In this document: positions 1 through 9,548 of the stretch, piece by piece
How the letters are laid out: the number at the start of each line of letters is the position of its first letter
Numbering within the stretch: the first letter of the stretch is position 1
Assembly: GCF_001295975.1 (NCBI RefSeq)
Contig: NZ_LJHU01000053.1
Location: 1-45,058, forward strand
Source of the DNA: Brevundimonas sp. AAP58
GTDB lineage: Bacteria; Pseudomonadota; Alphaproteobacteria; Caulobacterales; Caulobacteraceae
DNA length: 45,058 nt
Reading direction: 5' to 3'
Translations under genes and position numbers: made by a program
Notes under the pieces: model-generated
Databases searched by the model: none
What the model was told of the DNA's origin: nothing
Seen by the model: the letters and a program-made list of their open reading frames with translations, nothing else

Positions 1-34
1 CCCCCACCCAACCCTCCCCCCTCCAGGGGGAGGG
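1..34. repeat. GC-rich palindromic repeat inside the carB frame (cut by window edge)
   Basis: Perfect 9-base arms CCCTCCCCC (12-20) and GGGGGAGGG (26-34) enclose the loop ctcca. They are followed on the minus strand by TTGGGTGGGGG. This layout resembles the small palindromic repeats scattered between genes of Caulobacterales (recalled, not searched). Here it lies in frame within carB. The far end is not visible. Confidence 0.65.
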
Positions 35-1508
35 CTTCGTTGAGGCCGGGCAGGCCCTTCACCCGGATGTGGCCTTCCTCGCGCACGATGTCGGCGATCT
101 GGCGCAGGAACCACGGCTCATAGGAACAGGCGGCCTCGACCTCCTCGACCGTGAGGCCGTGGCGGAAGGCCTGGGCGATGACCCGGATGCGGTCGGGCGT
201 CGGCTGGCCCAGCGCGCGCACCACGGCGGCGCGGATGGCGGCGTCGTCCTCGGCCCCGATCACGCCCTCGATCTCGATCTCGTCGAAACCCGACAGGCCG
301 GTCTCCAGACCGCGCAGTGCCTTCTGCATCGACTCCTGGAAGGTCCGCCCGATGGCCATGACCTCGCCGACCGACTTCATCGAGGTCGACAACAGGGGCT
401 CCGATCCCGGGTACTTCTCGAAGGCGAAGCGGGGGATCTTGGTCACGACATAGTCGATCGACGGCTCGAAGCTGGCCGGGGTGACCTGGGTGATGTCGTT
501 CTGGAGTTCGTCCAGGGTGTAGCCGACGGCCAGACGCGCCGCGACCTTGGCGATGGGAAAGCCCGTGGCCTTGGACGCCAGGGCCGAGGAGCGCGAGACG
601 CGTGGGTTCATCTCGATGACGACCATGCGGCCGTCCTTCGGATTGATCGCCCACTGGACATTGGACCCGCCGGTCTCGACGCCGATCTCGCGAAGCACAT
701 TGATCGAGCCCGTGCGCATGCGCTGGTACTCTTTGTCCGTCAGCGTCAGGGCCGGGGCGACGGTGATGGAGTCGCCCGTGTGGACGCCCATCGGGTCCAC
801 GTTCTCGATGGAGCAGACGATGATGCAGTTGTCCGCCTTGTCGCGGACGACCTCCATCTCATACTCCTTCCAGCCCAGCACGCTCTCCTCGATCAGCACC
901 TCGGTGGTGGGGCTGAGGTCGAGGCCGCGCAGGACGATCTCCTCGAACTCCTCGCGGTTATAGGCGATGCCGCCGCCTGTGCCGGCGAGCGTGAAGCTCG
1001 GGCGGATGATGGCGGGCAGGCCGACGAACTCCAGCCCCTCCAGCGCCTCCTCCAGGGTATGGGCGGCCTTGGAGCGCGGGCTTTCCAGCCCCAGCTTGTC
1101 CATGGCGTCCCTGAACTTCTGCCGGTCCTCGGCCTTGTCGATGACCTCGGCCCGCGCCCCGATCATCTCAACGCCGTACTTGGCCAGCACGCCCGACGCA
1201 TCCAGCGCCAGCGCCGTGTTCAGCGCCGTCTGCCCGCCCATGGTCGGCAACAGGGCGTCGGGCCGCTCCTTCTCGATGATCTTCTCGACGAACTCGGGCG
1301 TGATCGGCTCGATATAGGTCGCGTCCGCCAGCCCCGGATCGGTCATGATCGTCGCCGGGTTGGAGTTGACCAGGATGACCCTATATCCCTCGGCCTTCAG
1401 CGCCTTGCACGCCTGGACTCCGGAGTAGTCGAACTCGCACGCCTGACCGATCACGATCGGCCCCGCCCCGATGATCAGGATAGACTGGATATCCGTGCGC
1501 TTGGGCAT
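1..1508 (-). CDS. carB: Carbamoyl-phosphate synthase large subunit, 5' part (runs off the window)
   Basis: CarB makes carbamoyl phosphate from bicarbonate, ATP and ammonia delivered by CarA, feeding arginine and pyrimidine synthesis in the cytoplasm. The visible 502 codons start [16 protein letters not shown] at the ATG whose first base is 1508, after a GGAGG ribosome binding site at 1512-1516. They cover the first ATP-grasp unit ([15 protein letters not shown] near the N terminus, [43 protein letters not shown]) and the start of the oligomerisation domain. The family is usually about 1,070-1,100 residues, so roughly the C-terminal half is outside. At the very edge the frame runs through a palindromic repeat and reads [10 protein letters not shown], which is not usual CarB sequence. 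The RraB-like gene lies 12 bases upstream on the same strand. carA is far away on the other strand. Confidence 0.97.
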   Translation of the reverse strand, partial: MPKRTDIQSILIIGAGPIVIGQACEFDYSGVQACKALKAEGYRVILVNSNPATIMTDPGLADATYIEPITPEFVEKIIEKERPDALLPTMGGQTALNTALALDASGVLAKYGVEMIGARAEVIDKAEDRQKFRDAMDKLGLESPRSKAAHTLEEALEGLEFVGLPAIIRPSFTLAGTGGGIAYNREEFEEIVLRGLDLSPTTEVLIEESVLGWKEYEMEVVRDKADNCIIVCSIENVDPMGVHTGDSITVAPALTLTDKEYQRMRTGSINVLREIGVETGGSNVQWAINPKDGRMVVIEMNPRVSRSSALASKATGFPIAKVAARLAVGYTLDELQNDITQVTPASFEPSIDYVVTKIPRFAFEKYPGSEPLLSTSMKSVGEVMAIGRTFQESMQKALRGLETGLSGFDEIEIEGVIGAEDDAAIRAAVVRALGQPTPDRIRVIAQAFRHGLTVEEVEAACSYEPWFLRQIADIVREEGHIRVKGLPGLNEALPLEGGGLGG

Positions 1509-1520
1509 CTCAGCCTCCGT

Positions 1521-1835
1521 TCAATGGGTGACGACCGCGCATTCCCAGCCGTCGTAGTCCAGCTGGAAGGCCGCGGCCCAGGTTTGCATCATGGCGCTGA
1601 CGGGCGCGAAGGACGCCGCGTCCACCGCCATCGTGGTTTCAAGCACCGTCGTCTCGTCCTGGCCGGACGTGACGAAGCCGGCGCGGCGCGCGACCTCGTT
1701 CAGGTCGTCGTGGTCGCCCTCGCCGTGGAAGAAGAACAGCGTGTGGCGCGGGGTGACACCACTGTCGCCATGCTCGGCCAGGGCGGCGCGGATCATGGCG
1801 TCGCGCTCCTCATGGCTGATGACGTCTTCGTGCAA
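1521..1835 (-). CDS. RraB-like protein (ribonuclease E inhibitor B family)
   Basis: A 104-residue acidic protein. The FFFHGEGDHDDLNEVARRAGF segment, followed by a strand region and a C-terminal LDYDGWECAVV, matches the layout of the RraB family, small proteins that in E. coli bind and modulate RNase E; a regulatory role here is inferred from family resemblance only. The upstream-most start is TTG at 1835 (MHEDVISHEERD), without a convincing Shine-Dalgarno, so the start is uncertain and the frame stays open upstream. The stop is 12 bases before carB on the same strand, so the two are probably co-transcribed. Nothing else links RraB to carbamoyl phosphate synthesis. Family assignment is moderately sure. 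Confidence 0.7.
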   Translation of the reverse strand: MHEDVISHEERDAMIRAALAEHGDSGVTPRHTLFFFHGEGDHDDLNEVARRAGFVTSGQDETTVLETTMAVDAASFAPVSAMMQTWAAAFQLDYDGWECAVVTH

Positions 1836-1964
1836 GGCGGTCTCTTTCGGCGCGCAGGATCGCCGCGCGTCGCGGCGTTCCGGCTGCGGCGGCGATTGGT
1901 GCGGGTTGTCGGCTAAGCGGCCCGTTTAGAGACGCAAGGGGGCGGGCGCAAGAACGCTCCGCGC

Positions 1965-1999
1965 CAAAACGAAAGGGCGACCCGTCACCGGGTCGCCCT
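1965..1999 (-). terminator. Intrinsic terminator of the minus-strand TonB receptor gene
   Basis: A perfect 11-bp stem, AGGGCGACCCG (1974-1984) and CGGGTCGCCCT (1989-1999), with a 4-base loop. Read on the minus strand it is followed by TTCGTTTT. It begins 25 bases after the stop codon of the receptor gene at 2024. Confidence 0.85.
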
Positions 2000-2023
2000 C
2001 CGTGGTTCTTCGATCTTTCAGGA

Positions 2024-5000
2024 TCAGTAGCGGCCCGAGATCCTCAGGAAGAAGGAGCGTCCGACCGGCGACACCGGCGTGGCGACGTTGCCGAAGTAGG
2101 GTTCCTCGTCGGTGATGTTGTTCACCCCGAAGGTGGCCGAGTAGCCGGGCTGGAAGTCCCAGCGCACCGAAGCGTTGTGGCTCCAGAACTCGTCGGCGAA
2201 GGCCGGATCGAACCGGGCGATGTCCTCGATCGGCGTCGACACGAGCGTCTGTTCCGACTGGTAGTTGGAGAACCACGACACGGTGAAGTCCGACACCTGC
2301 CAGCGGGCCGCGATCGAACCGGCCCATTCGGGGAAGTTTTGTTCCAGCTTCACCGGATTGGCCTGGCTGGGATTGGCCACGAACGGGAAGTCGTTGCGAT
2401 CCTCCAGATAGGTCCCCGTCACCGACAGGTCCAGCGTGCCCCAGGCATCCTTGCCAAAGTCGGCGAAGTCGAAGCCGTAGTTGACCGCGAAATCGACGCC
2501 CGACACCTCGAGCCGGGCAAAGTTGAGCTGGGTTTGAAGAAGGTAGTTGAAGCCCAGGAACGTCGGAGAGGTCGCGTTTCGGTTCCGCGTGAACAGCGTG
2601 CAGAACTGATTGTTGAGCGTCGGCGCGTCATAGCAGGAGTTGACAATATCCTGCGCCGCGACCGCCGAGATCGCGTTCTCGATCTCGATCGACCAGTAGT
2701 CCGCCGTCACGCTGAGGTCCGGAAGGAACCGAGGCTGCAGCACCACGCCATAGGTGATGGTCTCGGCTTCCTCTTCCTCCAGGTTCGCGTTGCCGCCGGT
2801 CTGACCGGTGAAGCGCGCTGTCAACGGGTCGGTGAAGTTGTAGGTACCCGTGATCCCCAGATCCGCCCGACAGTTGGCGAGACGATTAGCCGGGTTGGGC
2901 CCTGAGTTGACGTTGACCGAATCGCAGGGGTCTACGGGCCGGAACGTCGCGGCATTCAGCGGGGCGAACAGCTCGCCGATGTTGGGTGCCCGGATGGCGA
3001 CCGCATAGCCGCCGCGGAACCGGATATCCTCGATCGGGGCCCAGATGGCGTCGGCCTTCCAGGTCGAGGTCTCGCCAACGGTCGAATAGTCACCGACGCG
3101 CCCGGCGATGTTCAGGCTCAGAACCTCGGCGAACGGCGCGCCCGACAGGATCGGGAACTGCAGCTCCAGGAACGCTTCGGCGACGTCGAATCCGCCTTCG
3201 GTGATGCGGGTTGTCTGATACTGGAAGACTTCGCCGTTCTGACGGGCGATGTCTGGCGTGAACAGGGAGTTCTCCTCACGGTATTCCGCTCCCACGGCGA
3301 AGCCGACTGGGCCACCCGGCAGGCTGAACCAGCGCCCGAGATCACCGATCAGGCTCGCCGCGATGACGAGCTGATCGATCTTGGAGGTGTCGACCGCCTC
3401 ATAGCGAAGGAAGTCCAGCCCTTCGCGGCTTGAGTTTCCGACGCCGAACAGATTGATGGGTCGGCAGGGCGAGCCGGCCCCTGGGGTGAAGGTGGTGAAG
3501 CCGCCGAACTGCTGGATTGTCGCGCCCGGCCCGAAGTTGGCCGTATCGGTCAGGTACGAATAGCGCGGGAAGGCAGTAGGATCCAACGTCGACCGGCAGA
3601 CGATGTCTCCGTTGGGCGCCGTCACGGCGTCGATGGCCGCAAAGAACCGGTCTTCCAGACGCACGAAGCCTCGAGCCTCCTGCGTTGTCTCGCCGTAGTT
3701 CAGCGACACATCGTATGTCCAACCGTCGAAGATCTCACCGCCGAACCCGACGACGGCGCGGATCGTCTCGCGCTCGCTGGATGCTTCTGGGTCAAACAGG
3801 TCGATATTGTCACGACCGATGGTCACGAGGGACTGGGCATCACCATTACCTTGCGCGATCTGGGCGTTGACGATGTTTCGGATCGCAGTCGGGATGTAGG
3901 GATTGTCCAACGCGATCGGGATGGAATCGTCGAAGGTGTTGTACGGGTTGTAGGTCGTGCCCCGGTTCCAGGCGTACTTCAGATCAGCGTAGGTCCGGAA
4001 CGAGTCCGAGAACTCATAGTTCAGGAGCAGGTTGATGTTGACCGCCTCGTCTTTGGGCAGCAGCGACTGATTGGAGAACGTCTGCGGGCTCCCGTCACCG
4101 CCGAACTGTTCGGTAAAGTTGCCGATCAGGCCGTCGCGGAACGGACGAATCGCGTTTGTGACCGGATCGACGACCCAGCAACCGACAGGGAAGCCGCCGC
4201 CACCGCCACGTCCACCCTGGCTCTGCAGGCAGTCGAAGACGCCGTTGCCGTCCAGGTCGGGACGGTTGAGCGCCCCGAAGTCACCGGGTCCACCTGCGAA
4301 GCCGAAGCCGTAAGGGTCATAGCCGATCAGGCCGCCGATGGAGGCGATCGAGAACACGGGGTTGTTCAGGTAGGCACGAGCCGGTGCGGCCTGAGCTCGG
4401 GCGATCAGGGCCGGGTCGGTGTTGGCGTAACGCGGAGTGCCGTTGGCGAGCAGGATGGTGCGGCCCAGAACCGTGGCCTGGGTCTGGCCAGCCGGCACCG
4501 GGTCACCAATCTGGAAGCTGCGAGCCGGGTTGGCCTTGTCGTCGGCGACATTGTTGTTGGCCGCCCAGTCGCGATCACCATAGTACAGAGCTTCGGAACG
4601 GCTGGCCTGGACGCCGATCGAGATGTTGCCCCGACCGTTGTCGAAATCGCGGCCCTGGGCGAAGGAGGCGAAGATCTCCTCGGTATCGCCTTGACCCGAG
4701 ATGCCGCCCTGAACTTCCCATTCGGTGCCGACGAAGTCGCGCTTCATAATGAAGTTGACGACGCCCGTCACGGCGTCGGAGCCATAGACCGCCGAGGCAC
4801 CACCCGTCAGCACCTCGACCCGCTCGACCAAGGCGGACGGAATCGTCGAGATGTCGACGGCAGCCGTGCCCGGCTGGCCCGAGACGTGACGGCGGCCGTT
4901 GACCAGGACCAGGGTGCGGTTGGCACCCATCCCGCGCAGGTTCAGCTGCACAGAGCCGCCGTTCGCCTGGGCAGTGCTTTCTGAGGCCTGCAGAGCGGGA

Positions 5001-5239
5001 ATGACATCCAGCGCGTCAGCGATCTCGGTCACCCCCTGGGCTGCCAGGGTCTCCGAACTCAGCACCTGGACCGGCTGGGGCGCGTTCTCGGGGCGGATGG
5101 CGATCCGCGAGCCTGTGACCACAATCTCCTCGACCTCGGTCACCTCTCCAGGGTCCTGAGCTAGCGCAGGGCTGGCAAGGAGGGCTGCGAGACCGACGCC
5201 AGTCAAGCAGATGGTCCGGATGCTGAATTTGGTCCGCAT
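2024..5239 (-). CDS. TonB-dependent outer-membrane receptor (first of a divergent pair)
   Basis: A 1,071-residue outer-membrane gated channel. TonB-dependent receptors import siderophores, sugars, vitamins or peptide-like substrates using the proton motive force passed on by TonB-ExbBD. Seen in order: a signal peptide ending ...LASPALAQ, a TonB box in EVEEIVVTGSRI, a plug domain with LNLRGMGANRTLVLVNGRRH and VEVLTGGASAVYGSDAVTGVVN, then a long beta-barrel ending in FFLRISGRY. The start is the ATG at 5239, after AAGGA with 7 bases spacing; a GTG 15 bases upstream is less likely. The barrel has a glycine-rich insertion (GGRGGGGGFPVGCW) and several cysteines. It is divergent from a paralogue that shares TonB box, plug and barrel motifs. 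The substrate cannot be told from the sequence or the neighbours. Confidence 0.95.
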   Translation of the reverse strand: MRTKFSIRTICLTGVGLAALLASPALAQDPGEVTEVEEIVVTGSRIAIRPENAPQPVQVLSSETLAAQGVTEIADALDVIPALQASESTAQANGGSVQLNLRGMGANRTLVLVNGRRHVSGQPGTAAVDISTIPSALVERVEVLTGGASAVYGSDAVTGVVNFIMKRDFVGTEWEVQGGISGQGDTEEIFASFAQGRDFDNGRGNISIGVQASRSEALYYGDRDWAANNNVADDKANPARSFQIGDPVPAGQTQATVLGRTILLANGTPRYANTDPALIARAQAAPARAYLNNPVFSIASIGGLIGYDPYGFGFAGGPGDFGALNRPDLDGNGVFDCLQSQGGRGGGGGFPVGCWVVDPVTNAIRPFRDGLIGNFTEQFGGDGSPQTFSNQSLLPKDEAVNINLLLNYEFSDSFRTYADLKYAWNRGTTYNPYNTFDDSIPIALDNPYIPTAIRNIVNAQIAQGNGDAQSLVTIGRDNIDLFDPEASSERETIRAVVGFGGEIFDGWTYDVSLNYGETTQEARGFVRLEDRFFAAIDAVTAPNGDIVCRSTLDPTAFPRYSYLTDTANFGPGATIQQFGGFTTFTPGAGSPCRPINLFGVGNSSREGLDFLRYEAVDTSKIDQLVIAASLIGDLGRWFSLPGGPVGFAVGAEYREENSLFTPDIARQNGEVFQYQTTRITEGGFDVAEAFLELQFPILSGAPFAEVLSLNIAGRVGDYSTVGETSTWKADAIWAPIEDIRFRGGYAVAIRAPNIGELFAPLNAATFRPVDPCDSVNVNSGPNPANRLANCRADLGITGTYNFTDPLTARFTGQTGGNANLEEEEAETITYGVVLQPRFLPDLSVTADYWSIEIENAISAVAAQDIVNSCYDAPTLNNQFCTLFTRNRNATSPTFLGFNYLLQTQLNFARLEVSGVDFAVNYGFDFADFGKDAWGTLDLSVTGTYLEDRNDFPFVANPSQANPVKLEQNFPEWAGSIAARWQVSDFTVSWFSNYQSEQTLVSTPIEDIARFDPAFADEFWSHNASVRWDFQPGYSATFGVNNITDEEPYFGNVATPVSPVGRSFFLRISGRY

Positions 5240-5578
5240 GTTTCTTTCCTTCACCCCGGCAACGAGGCCACAGTGAAGGTAGTTTTTTGCCGTGAATGTC
5301 CTTCGTCAACGCGAGATGCGCCGCATGAGCGATTTTGACATGGAAGGGTCACCGCGAAGCCACAATTGCATCGGCTTCGCCCGATGTCACCGATTTGCGA
5401 CAGAACTTGGTCTGAAAACGCGTCCCGCAGCAGAGCTATGGCGCATTCTGGCTCAAATCGCCTACAATACGTCACAGCAGCGACATCTACGGCATTTTCG
5501 TCCGTAACGCCGTTCGTTGTAACAGAAACCAGTATCCTCGATAACTTTGTTATCTGAGCATCAGCACAGGAAGACTTT
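5240..5578. other. 339-base divergent intergenic region between two TonB receptor genes
   Basis: It must hold promoters for both receptors. The right half (about 5455-5560) is richer in A+T than its surroundings. Two dyads are visible. CCTTCAC (5248-5254) pairs with GTGAAGG (5273-5279), so the ribosome binding site of the minus-strand gene is one arm of a stem. GATAAC-TTT-GTTATC (5540-5554) lies 24 bases before the plus-strand gene. No small gene with a good ribosome binding site was seen. Confidence 0.6.
5537..5558 (+). promoter_or_regulatory. Palindrome in the leader of the plus-strand TonB receptor
   Basis: Perfect arms GATAAC and GTTATC around TTT (5540-5554), extended by CTC/GAG with one bulged T. 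It could be an operator for a dimeric repressor or a small RNA hairpin. The regulator is not identifiable. Confidence 0.4.
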
Positions 5579-8500
5579 ATGCAGTCGCGGCGACGTTCTC
5601 TTTTCCTTTCAACGATGCTGGCCGGGACCGCGTCTGTGTTCGTGATGACGGCCGCAACCGCGTCTGTCGCCCAGACCGCGCCGCAAGACCCTGCGGTGCC
5701 CCAGGACGAGGCCACCGAGGTCGAAGAGATCGTCGTCACCGGGACGCGCCTGCGCCTTCCCGACTATGTCCAGTCCAACCCGGTCGTGTCGGTGACGGGC
5801 GAGACGATCCAGTATTCCGGCGTGACCAACGTCACGGACCTGCTGACGGACTTCCCGGCGGTCGCCAATTCGTTCAACTCGGTCGACTCGGCCGACACCG
5901 GCGGCTCGGCCTCGGTGGGTCTGAACCTGCTCAACCTGCGCAACCTCGGCACCCAGCGCACCCTGGTGCTGGTCAACGGCCGTCGCCATGTCGCCTCGGA
6001 TCCCGGCTCGGCGGCGGTGGACACCAACACCATCCCGGTCGGTCTGATCCAGAACGTCGAAATCCTGACCGGCGGTGCCTCGGCGCTGTATGGTGCCGAC
6101 GGCGTCTCGGGCGTGGTCAACTTCGTCCTGCGCGAGCGCTTCGAGGGGCTGGACGTGCGCGCCCAGACCGGCTGGACCGAGGACGGCGGCGGCGAGCGCA
6201 GCTTCGTCAGCGCCCTGTATGGCCGCAACTTCCTGGACGACCGGCTGAACCTGACCATCGCCGGCGAGGTCGCCCTGGACGAGGCGATCTCCCAGTTCGA
6301 CCGCGATTACACGACGCCGGGCCTGCGCGAAGTGCTGGTCGGCAACCCCGACGACTTCGCCGATGATCCCAATGTTCCGGACTTCGTCTTCTTCCGCGAC
6401 GTCCGCTACCCCGACACCTCGCGCGGCGGCTCGGTCTACACCGACCTGGATTTCGGCGATTCCTACTTCGGCTTCGACTATGAGGGCGCGGGCGCGGTAT
6501 GGCGCGACGGGCGGCCGACCTCGGGTTTCCCCGTCATCGGCGGCTCCGGCACCCTGCTGGATGACTTCGTCGACGACCTGTCCCCGGCCCAGGACCGCTA
6601 CACGATCAACACCACCGGCCGGTTCCAGCTGAACGACAATCACGAGCTGTTCTGGGAAGGCAAGTTCGCCCGCATCGAGACCGGCTTCACCGCCCAGCCG
6701 ACCTATGACTTCGGCTATGGCCCGGACAACGCCTTCTTGTTCCTGGGCCTCTGGACCGGCATCGACAACCCGTTCATGCCCACCGCGATCCGCAACGACG
6801 CGGTCACCAATCCCGACGGTCTGGGCAACCCGGCCAACGCCGCCCTGCTGGGCGTCGACCCCGGCGTCTTCATCCAGCGCGACAACTTCGACCTGGGCTA
6901 CACGGGCCGCGACATCACCCGCGACACGACCCGTCTGGTGTTCGGCATCGAAGGCGATCTGCCGCTGGGCCTGACCTATGAGGTGTCGGCGGTCTATGGC
7001 CAAACCCAGACCGACAACCTGTATCTGAACAACCGCATCAACGACCGCTTCCTGGCGGCCATCGACGTGGTCCAGGGCCCCGGCGGTCCGACCTGCCGCA
7101 GCAACCTGGATCCGGCGTCGTATCTGGCCAACCCGAACGTCGATCCGCGCGTGGGGGCCCGCACCTTCACCCCGGGCCCCAACTCGGGTTGCGTGCCGCT
7201 GAACATCTTCGGCGACGGCTCGCCGTCGGCCGAGGCCCTGGCCTGGGTCCGCACCGACTCGGCCAGTTCGGACAAGATCGAGCAGACCCAGCTGCTGGGC
7301 TATATCTCGGGCGACACGGAAGCTTTCTTCAGCCTGCCGGCCGGCCCGATCAGCTTCGCGCTGGGCGCCGAATACCGCGAGGAGAAGAGCCGTTCGCGCG
7401 TGTCCGACGAAGCGCGCCTGGCCCAGACCGTCACCGACGAACTGGCCCCGGGCGAGCAGCTTCCTTACGACGTGACCTGGGAAGGCTCGGGCCAGGACAG
7501 CGGCGGCAGCTTCGACGTGGCCGAGATCTTCACCGAGGTCTCGATCCCGCTGCTGAAGGACCTGCCGTTCGCCGACACCCTGACGCTGGACGGCGCCTAC
7601 CGCTATTCGGACTATTCGACGGCGGGCGGCAATGAGGCGTGGAAGGTCGGCCTGCTGTATCGACCGATCGACTGGATCCTGCTGCGCGGCACCGAGGCGC
7701 GCTCGGTCCGCGCCCCCAACATCGGCGAGCTGTTCCTGCCCCAGGTCCAGACCAATGCCCTGCTGACCGACCCGTGCGACGTCGACAACGTCAACCTGGG
7801 CACGTCAAACCGGGTGGCGAACTGTACGGCGGCCCTGGCGGCGGCGGGTGTCGCGAACCCCGCGGCGTTCCAGAACACCAACTCCGGATCGGTCCAGGGT
7901 CGCGTCGGCGGCAACCCGAACCTGGATGTCGAGGAGGCGGAAACCACGACCTACGGCATCGTCATCCAGCCGCCGATCGTGCCGAACCTGACGCTGTCGG
8001 TCGACTACTATGACATCGCCCTGACCAATGCGATCCAGTTCTTCTCGGCCCAGACGATCGTCGACCAGTGCTACGACCTGCCGGCGGGCAACCAGTTCTG
8101 CGACCTGATCACCCGGCGCAGCCAGCCGGGACCGGGCCAGGGCTTCATCGACTCGTTCGAGCAGTTCGCCCTGAACGTGGCTTCGTACAACACGTCCGGC
8201 TACGACTTCACGGTGCGCTATGCGCTGGATCCGGCAGACTGGGGCATCGAGCGCGACATCGGCCGGTTCAGCTTCTCGCTGGCAGGCTCGAAGCTGGAAG
8301 AGCTGGTGTTCATCGAACTCGACACGCCCGACAGCAGCCTCGGTTTCCCGGGCGCCCCGGAGTGGATCGTCTCGACAGATCTGACCTGGGAATGGCGCGA
8401 CTTCGTCGTGAACTACGGCTTCACCTACTACGACGAAACCTTCCGCATCGACCCGCTGACGCTGGCGGCCGAGCCGGACTACGTCGAGGAGGAGTACCGT

Positions 8501-8677
8501 CTGTTCTCGGCGCTGAAGCGTCACGACATCCAGGCTCGCTGGAACGTCGATGACCGCGTCACCGTGTATGGCGGCGTCAACAACCTGACGGACCAGCAGC
8601 CGGATCGGGGCAGCTTCGCCACCCCCATCGGTCCCCAGGGCCGGACCTTCTACGTCGGCGCCACCTACAAGCTGTAA
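5579..8677 (+). CDS. TonB-dependent outer-membrane receptor (second of a divergent pair)
   Basis: A 1,032-residue outer-membrane transporter. The start at ATG 5579 follows AGGA in 'cacaggaagacttt'. Seen: a signal peptide to about residue 33 (...TAATASVAQT), a TonB box in VEEIVVTGTRLR, a plug with LNLLNLRNLGTQRTLVLVNGRRH and VEILTGGASALYGADGVSGVVN, and a barrel ending TFYVGATYKL. It shares with the divergent receptor the segments FSLPAGPISFALGAEYREE, RSVRAPNIGELF and NPNLDVEEAETTTYG, which suggests an old duplication. Transcription ends at a strong hairpin terminator. No transporter, hydrolase or sensor that would reveal the substrate is adjacent. Confidence 0.95.
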   Translation: MQSRRRSLFLSTMLAGTASVFVMTAATASVAQTAPQDPAVPQDEATEVEEIVVTGTRLRLPDYVQSNPVVSVTGETIQYSGVTNVTDLLTDFPAVANSFNSVDSADTGGSASVGLNLLNLRNLGTQRTLVLVNGRRHVASDPGSAAVDTNTIPVGLIQNVEILTGGASALYGADGVSGVVNFVLRERFEGLDVRAQTGWTEDGGGERSFVSALYGRNFLDDRLNLTIAGEVALDEAISQFDRDYTTPGLREVLVGNPDDFADDPNVPDFVFFRDVRYPDTSRGGSVYTDLDFGDSYFGFDYEGAGAVWRDGRPTSGFPVIGGSGTLLDDFVDDLSPAQDRYTINTTGRFQLNDNHELFWEGKFARIETGFTAQPTYDFGYGPDNAFLFLGLWTGIDNPFMPTAIRNDAVTNPDGLGNPANAALLGVDPGVFIQRDNFDLGYTGRDITRDTTRLVFGIEGDLPLGLTYEVSAVYGQTQTDNLYLNNRINDRFLAAIDVVQGPGGPTCRSNLDPASYLANPNVDPRVGARTFTPGPNSGCVPLNIFGDGSPSAEALAWVRTDSASSDKIEQTQLLGYISGDTEAFFSLPAGPISFALGAEYREEKSRSRVSDEARLAQTVTDELAPGEQLPYDVTWEGSGQDSGGSFDVAEIFTEVSIPLLKDLPFADTLTLDGAYRYSDYSTAGGNEAWKVGLLYRPIDWILLRGTEARSVRAPNIGELFLPQVQTNALLTDPCDVDNVNLGTSNRVANCTAALAAAGVANPAAFQNTNSGSVQGRVGGNPNLDVEEAETTTYGIVIQPPIVPNLTLSVDYYDIALTNAIQFFSAQTIVDQCYDLPAGNQFCDLITRRSQPGPGQGFIDSFEQFALNVASYNTSGYDFTVRYALDPADWGIERDIGRFSFSLAGSKLEELVFIELDTPDSSLGFPGAPEWIVSTDLTWEWRDFVVNYGFTYYDETFRIDPLTLAAEPDYVEEEYRLFSALKRHDIQARWNVDDRVTVYGGVNNLTDQQPDRGSFATPIGPQGRTFYVGATYKL

Positions 8678-8694
8678 GCGTCGCCCACGAACCG

Positions 8695-8729
8695 AAGCCC
8701 CCGCTCTCGAAAGAGGGCGGGGGCTTTTT
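8695..8729 (+). terminator. Intrinsic terminator of the plus-strand TonB receptor
   Basis: A 14-bp stem with one G-T wobble (8695-8708 with 8713-8726), a GAAA loop, and a run of five T (8725-8729). It sits 17 bases after the receptor stop and directly at the stop of the convergent HAD gene. Confidence 0.92.
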
Positions 8730-9422
8730 CTATGCCCGTTCGGCGATCCAGCTGGGGAGGTCGGCGATGCTGTCCAGCAGGCCGAAGCGGGGATGGTCCA
8801 CCGGCGGCTCGGCGAGCTCGTGCGCCCAGGTGACATGGTAGGGGATGTGGACGGCAAAGGCCCCGGCCTCGATGGCGGGGATGACGTCCGACTTCACGGA
8901 GTTGCCGGCCATGACGGCCTCATCGGCCCCGGTGCCGTGGCGGGCGAAGACGCGGTCGTAGGTGCCCCGATCCTTCTCCGACACGATCTCCACGGCGGCG
9001 AACAGGTCACCGAGCCCTGATGCCGCCAGCTTCCTCTCCTGATCCAGAAGGTCGCCCTTGGTGATCAGGACCAGGCGGTAGCGTTCGGACAGGGCGGCCA
9101 GGGTCTCGTCGACGCCCGGCAGGGTCTCGACCGGGTGGGCGATCATCTCGCGGCCGGCAGCCAGGATCTCGCGTACCACGCCGGGCGGCGGCTCGCCCTC
9201 GCACAGCTCCATCGCCGTCTCGAGCATCGACAGGGTGAAACCCTTGATGCCGTAGCCGTAGAGCCGCAGGTTGCGGCGCTCGACCTCGGCCAGACGCGCT
9301 TCGATCAGGGAATTGTCGTGCTCGCCCAGCAGGTCGAGGAAGCGAGCCTGGGTCAGGCGAAAGATCGTCTCATTGTGCCAGAGGGTGTCGTCGGCATCGA
9401 GGCCGACAGTGGTGATGGGCAT
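8730..9422 (-). CDS. HAD-superfamily hydrolase
   Basis: A 230-residue cytoplasmic phosphatase-like protein. HAD motif I is at the N terminus as GLDADDTLW (nucleophile Asp and +2 Asp). Motif II is the Thr of LVLITKG. Motif III uses a Lys of ERKLAAS or VSEKD, and motif IV is seen as MAGNSVKSDVIPAIEAG. A helical cap occupies roughly residues 20-100. This is the layout of YjjG/phosphoglycolate-phosphatase-like enzymes, but the substrate cannot be assigned. The start is the ATG at 9422. It is convergent with the TonB receptor and shares the terminator region. Confidence 0.88.
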   Translation of the reverse strand: MPITTVGLDADDTLWHNETIFRLTQARFLDLLGEHDNSLIEARLAEVERRNLRLYGYGIKGFTLSMLETAMELCEGEPPPGVVREILAAGREMIAHPVETLPGVDETLAALSERYRLVLITKGDLLDQERKLAASGLGDLFAAVEIVSEKDRGTYDRVFARHGTGADEAVMAGNSVKSDVIPAIEAGAFAVHIPYHVTWAHELAEPPVDHPRFGLLDSIADLPSWIAERA

Positions 9423-9548
9423 GATGGGGCCGAGCGTCCAATCGCGCGTCGCGGGGCCGACGCGGGGACCGTGTAACTCGCCGCGCGATAATGGCGAAGC
9501 CGCAGGTGTCGGGGCTTTCGTCCCTGTTGCCGCAGAAAGCACGACGCC

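Noticed and set aside
69..1916. Long plus-strand open frame opposite carB
   Set aside because: It is antisense to well-conserved carB and the RraB-like gene; its protein is rich in Arg/Gly/Asp/Leu and matches no family. High GC makes such shadows.
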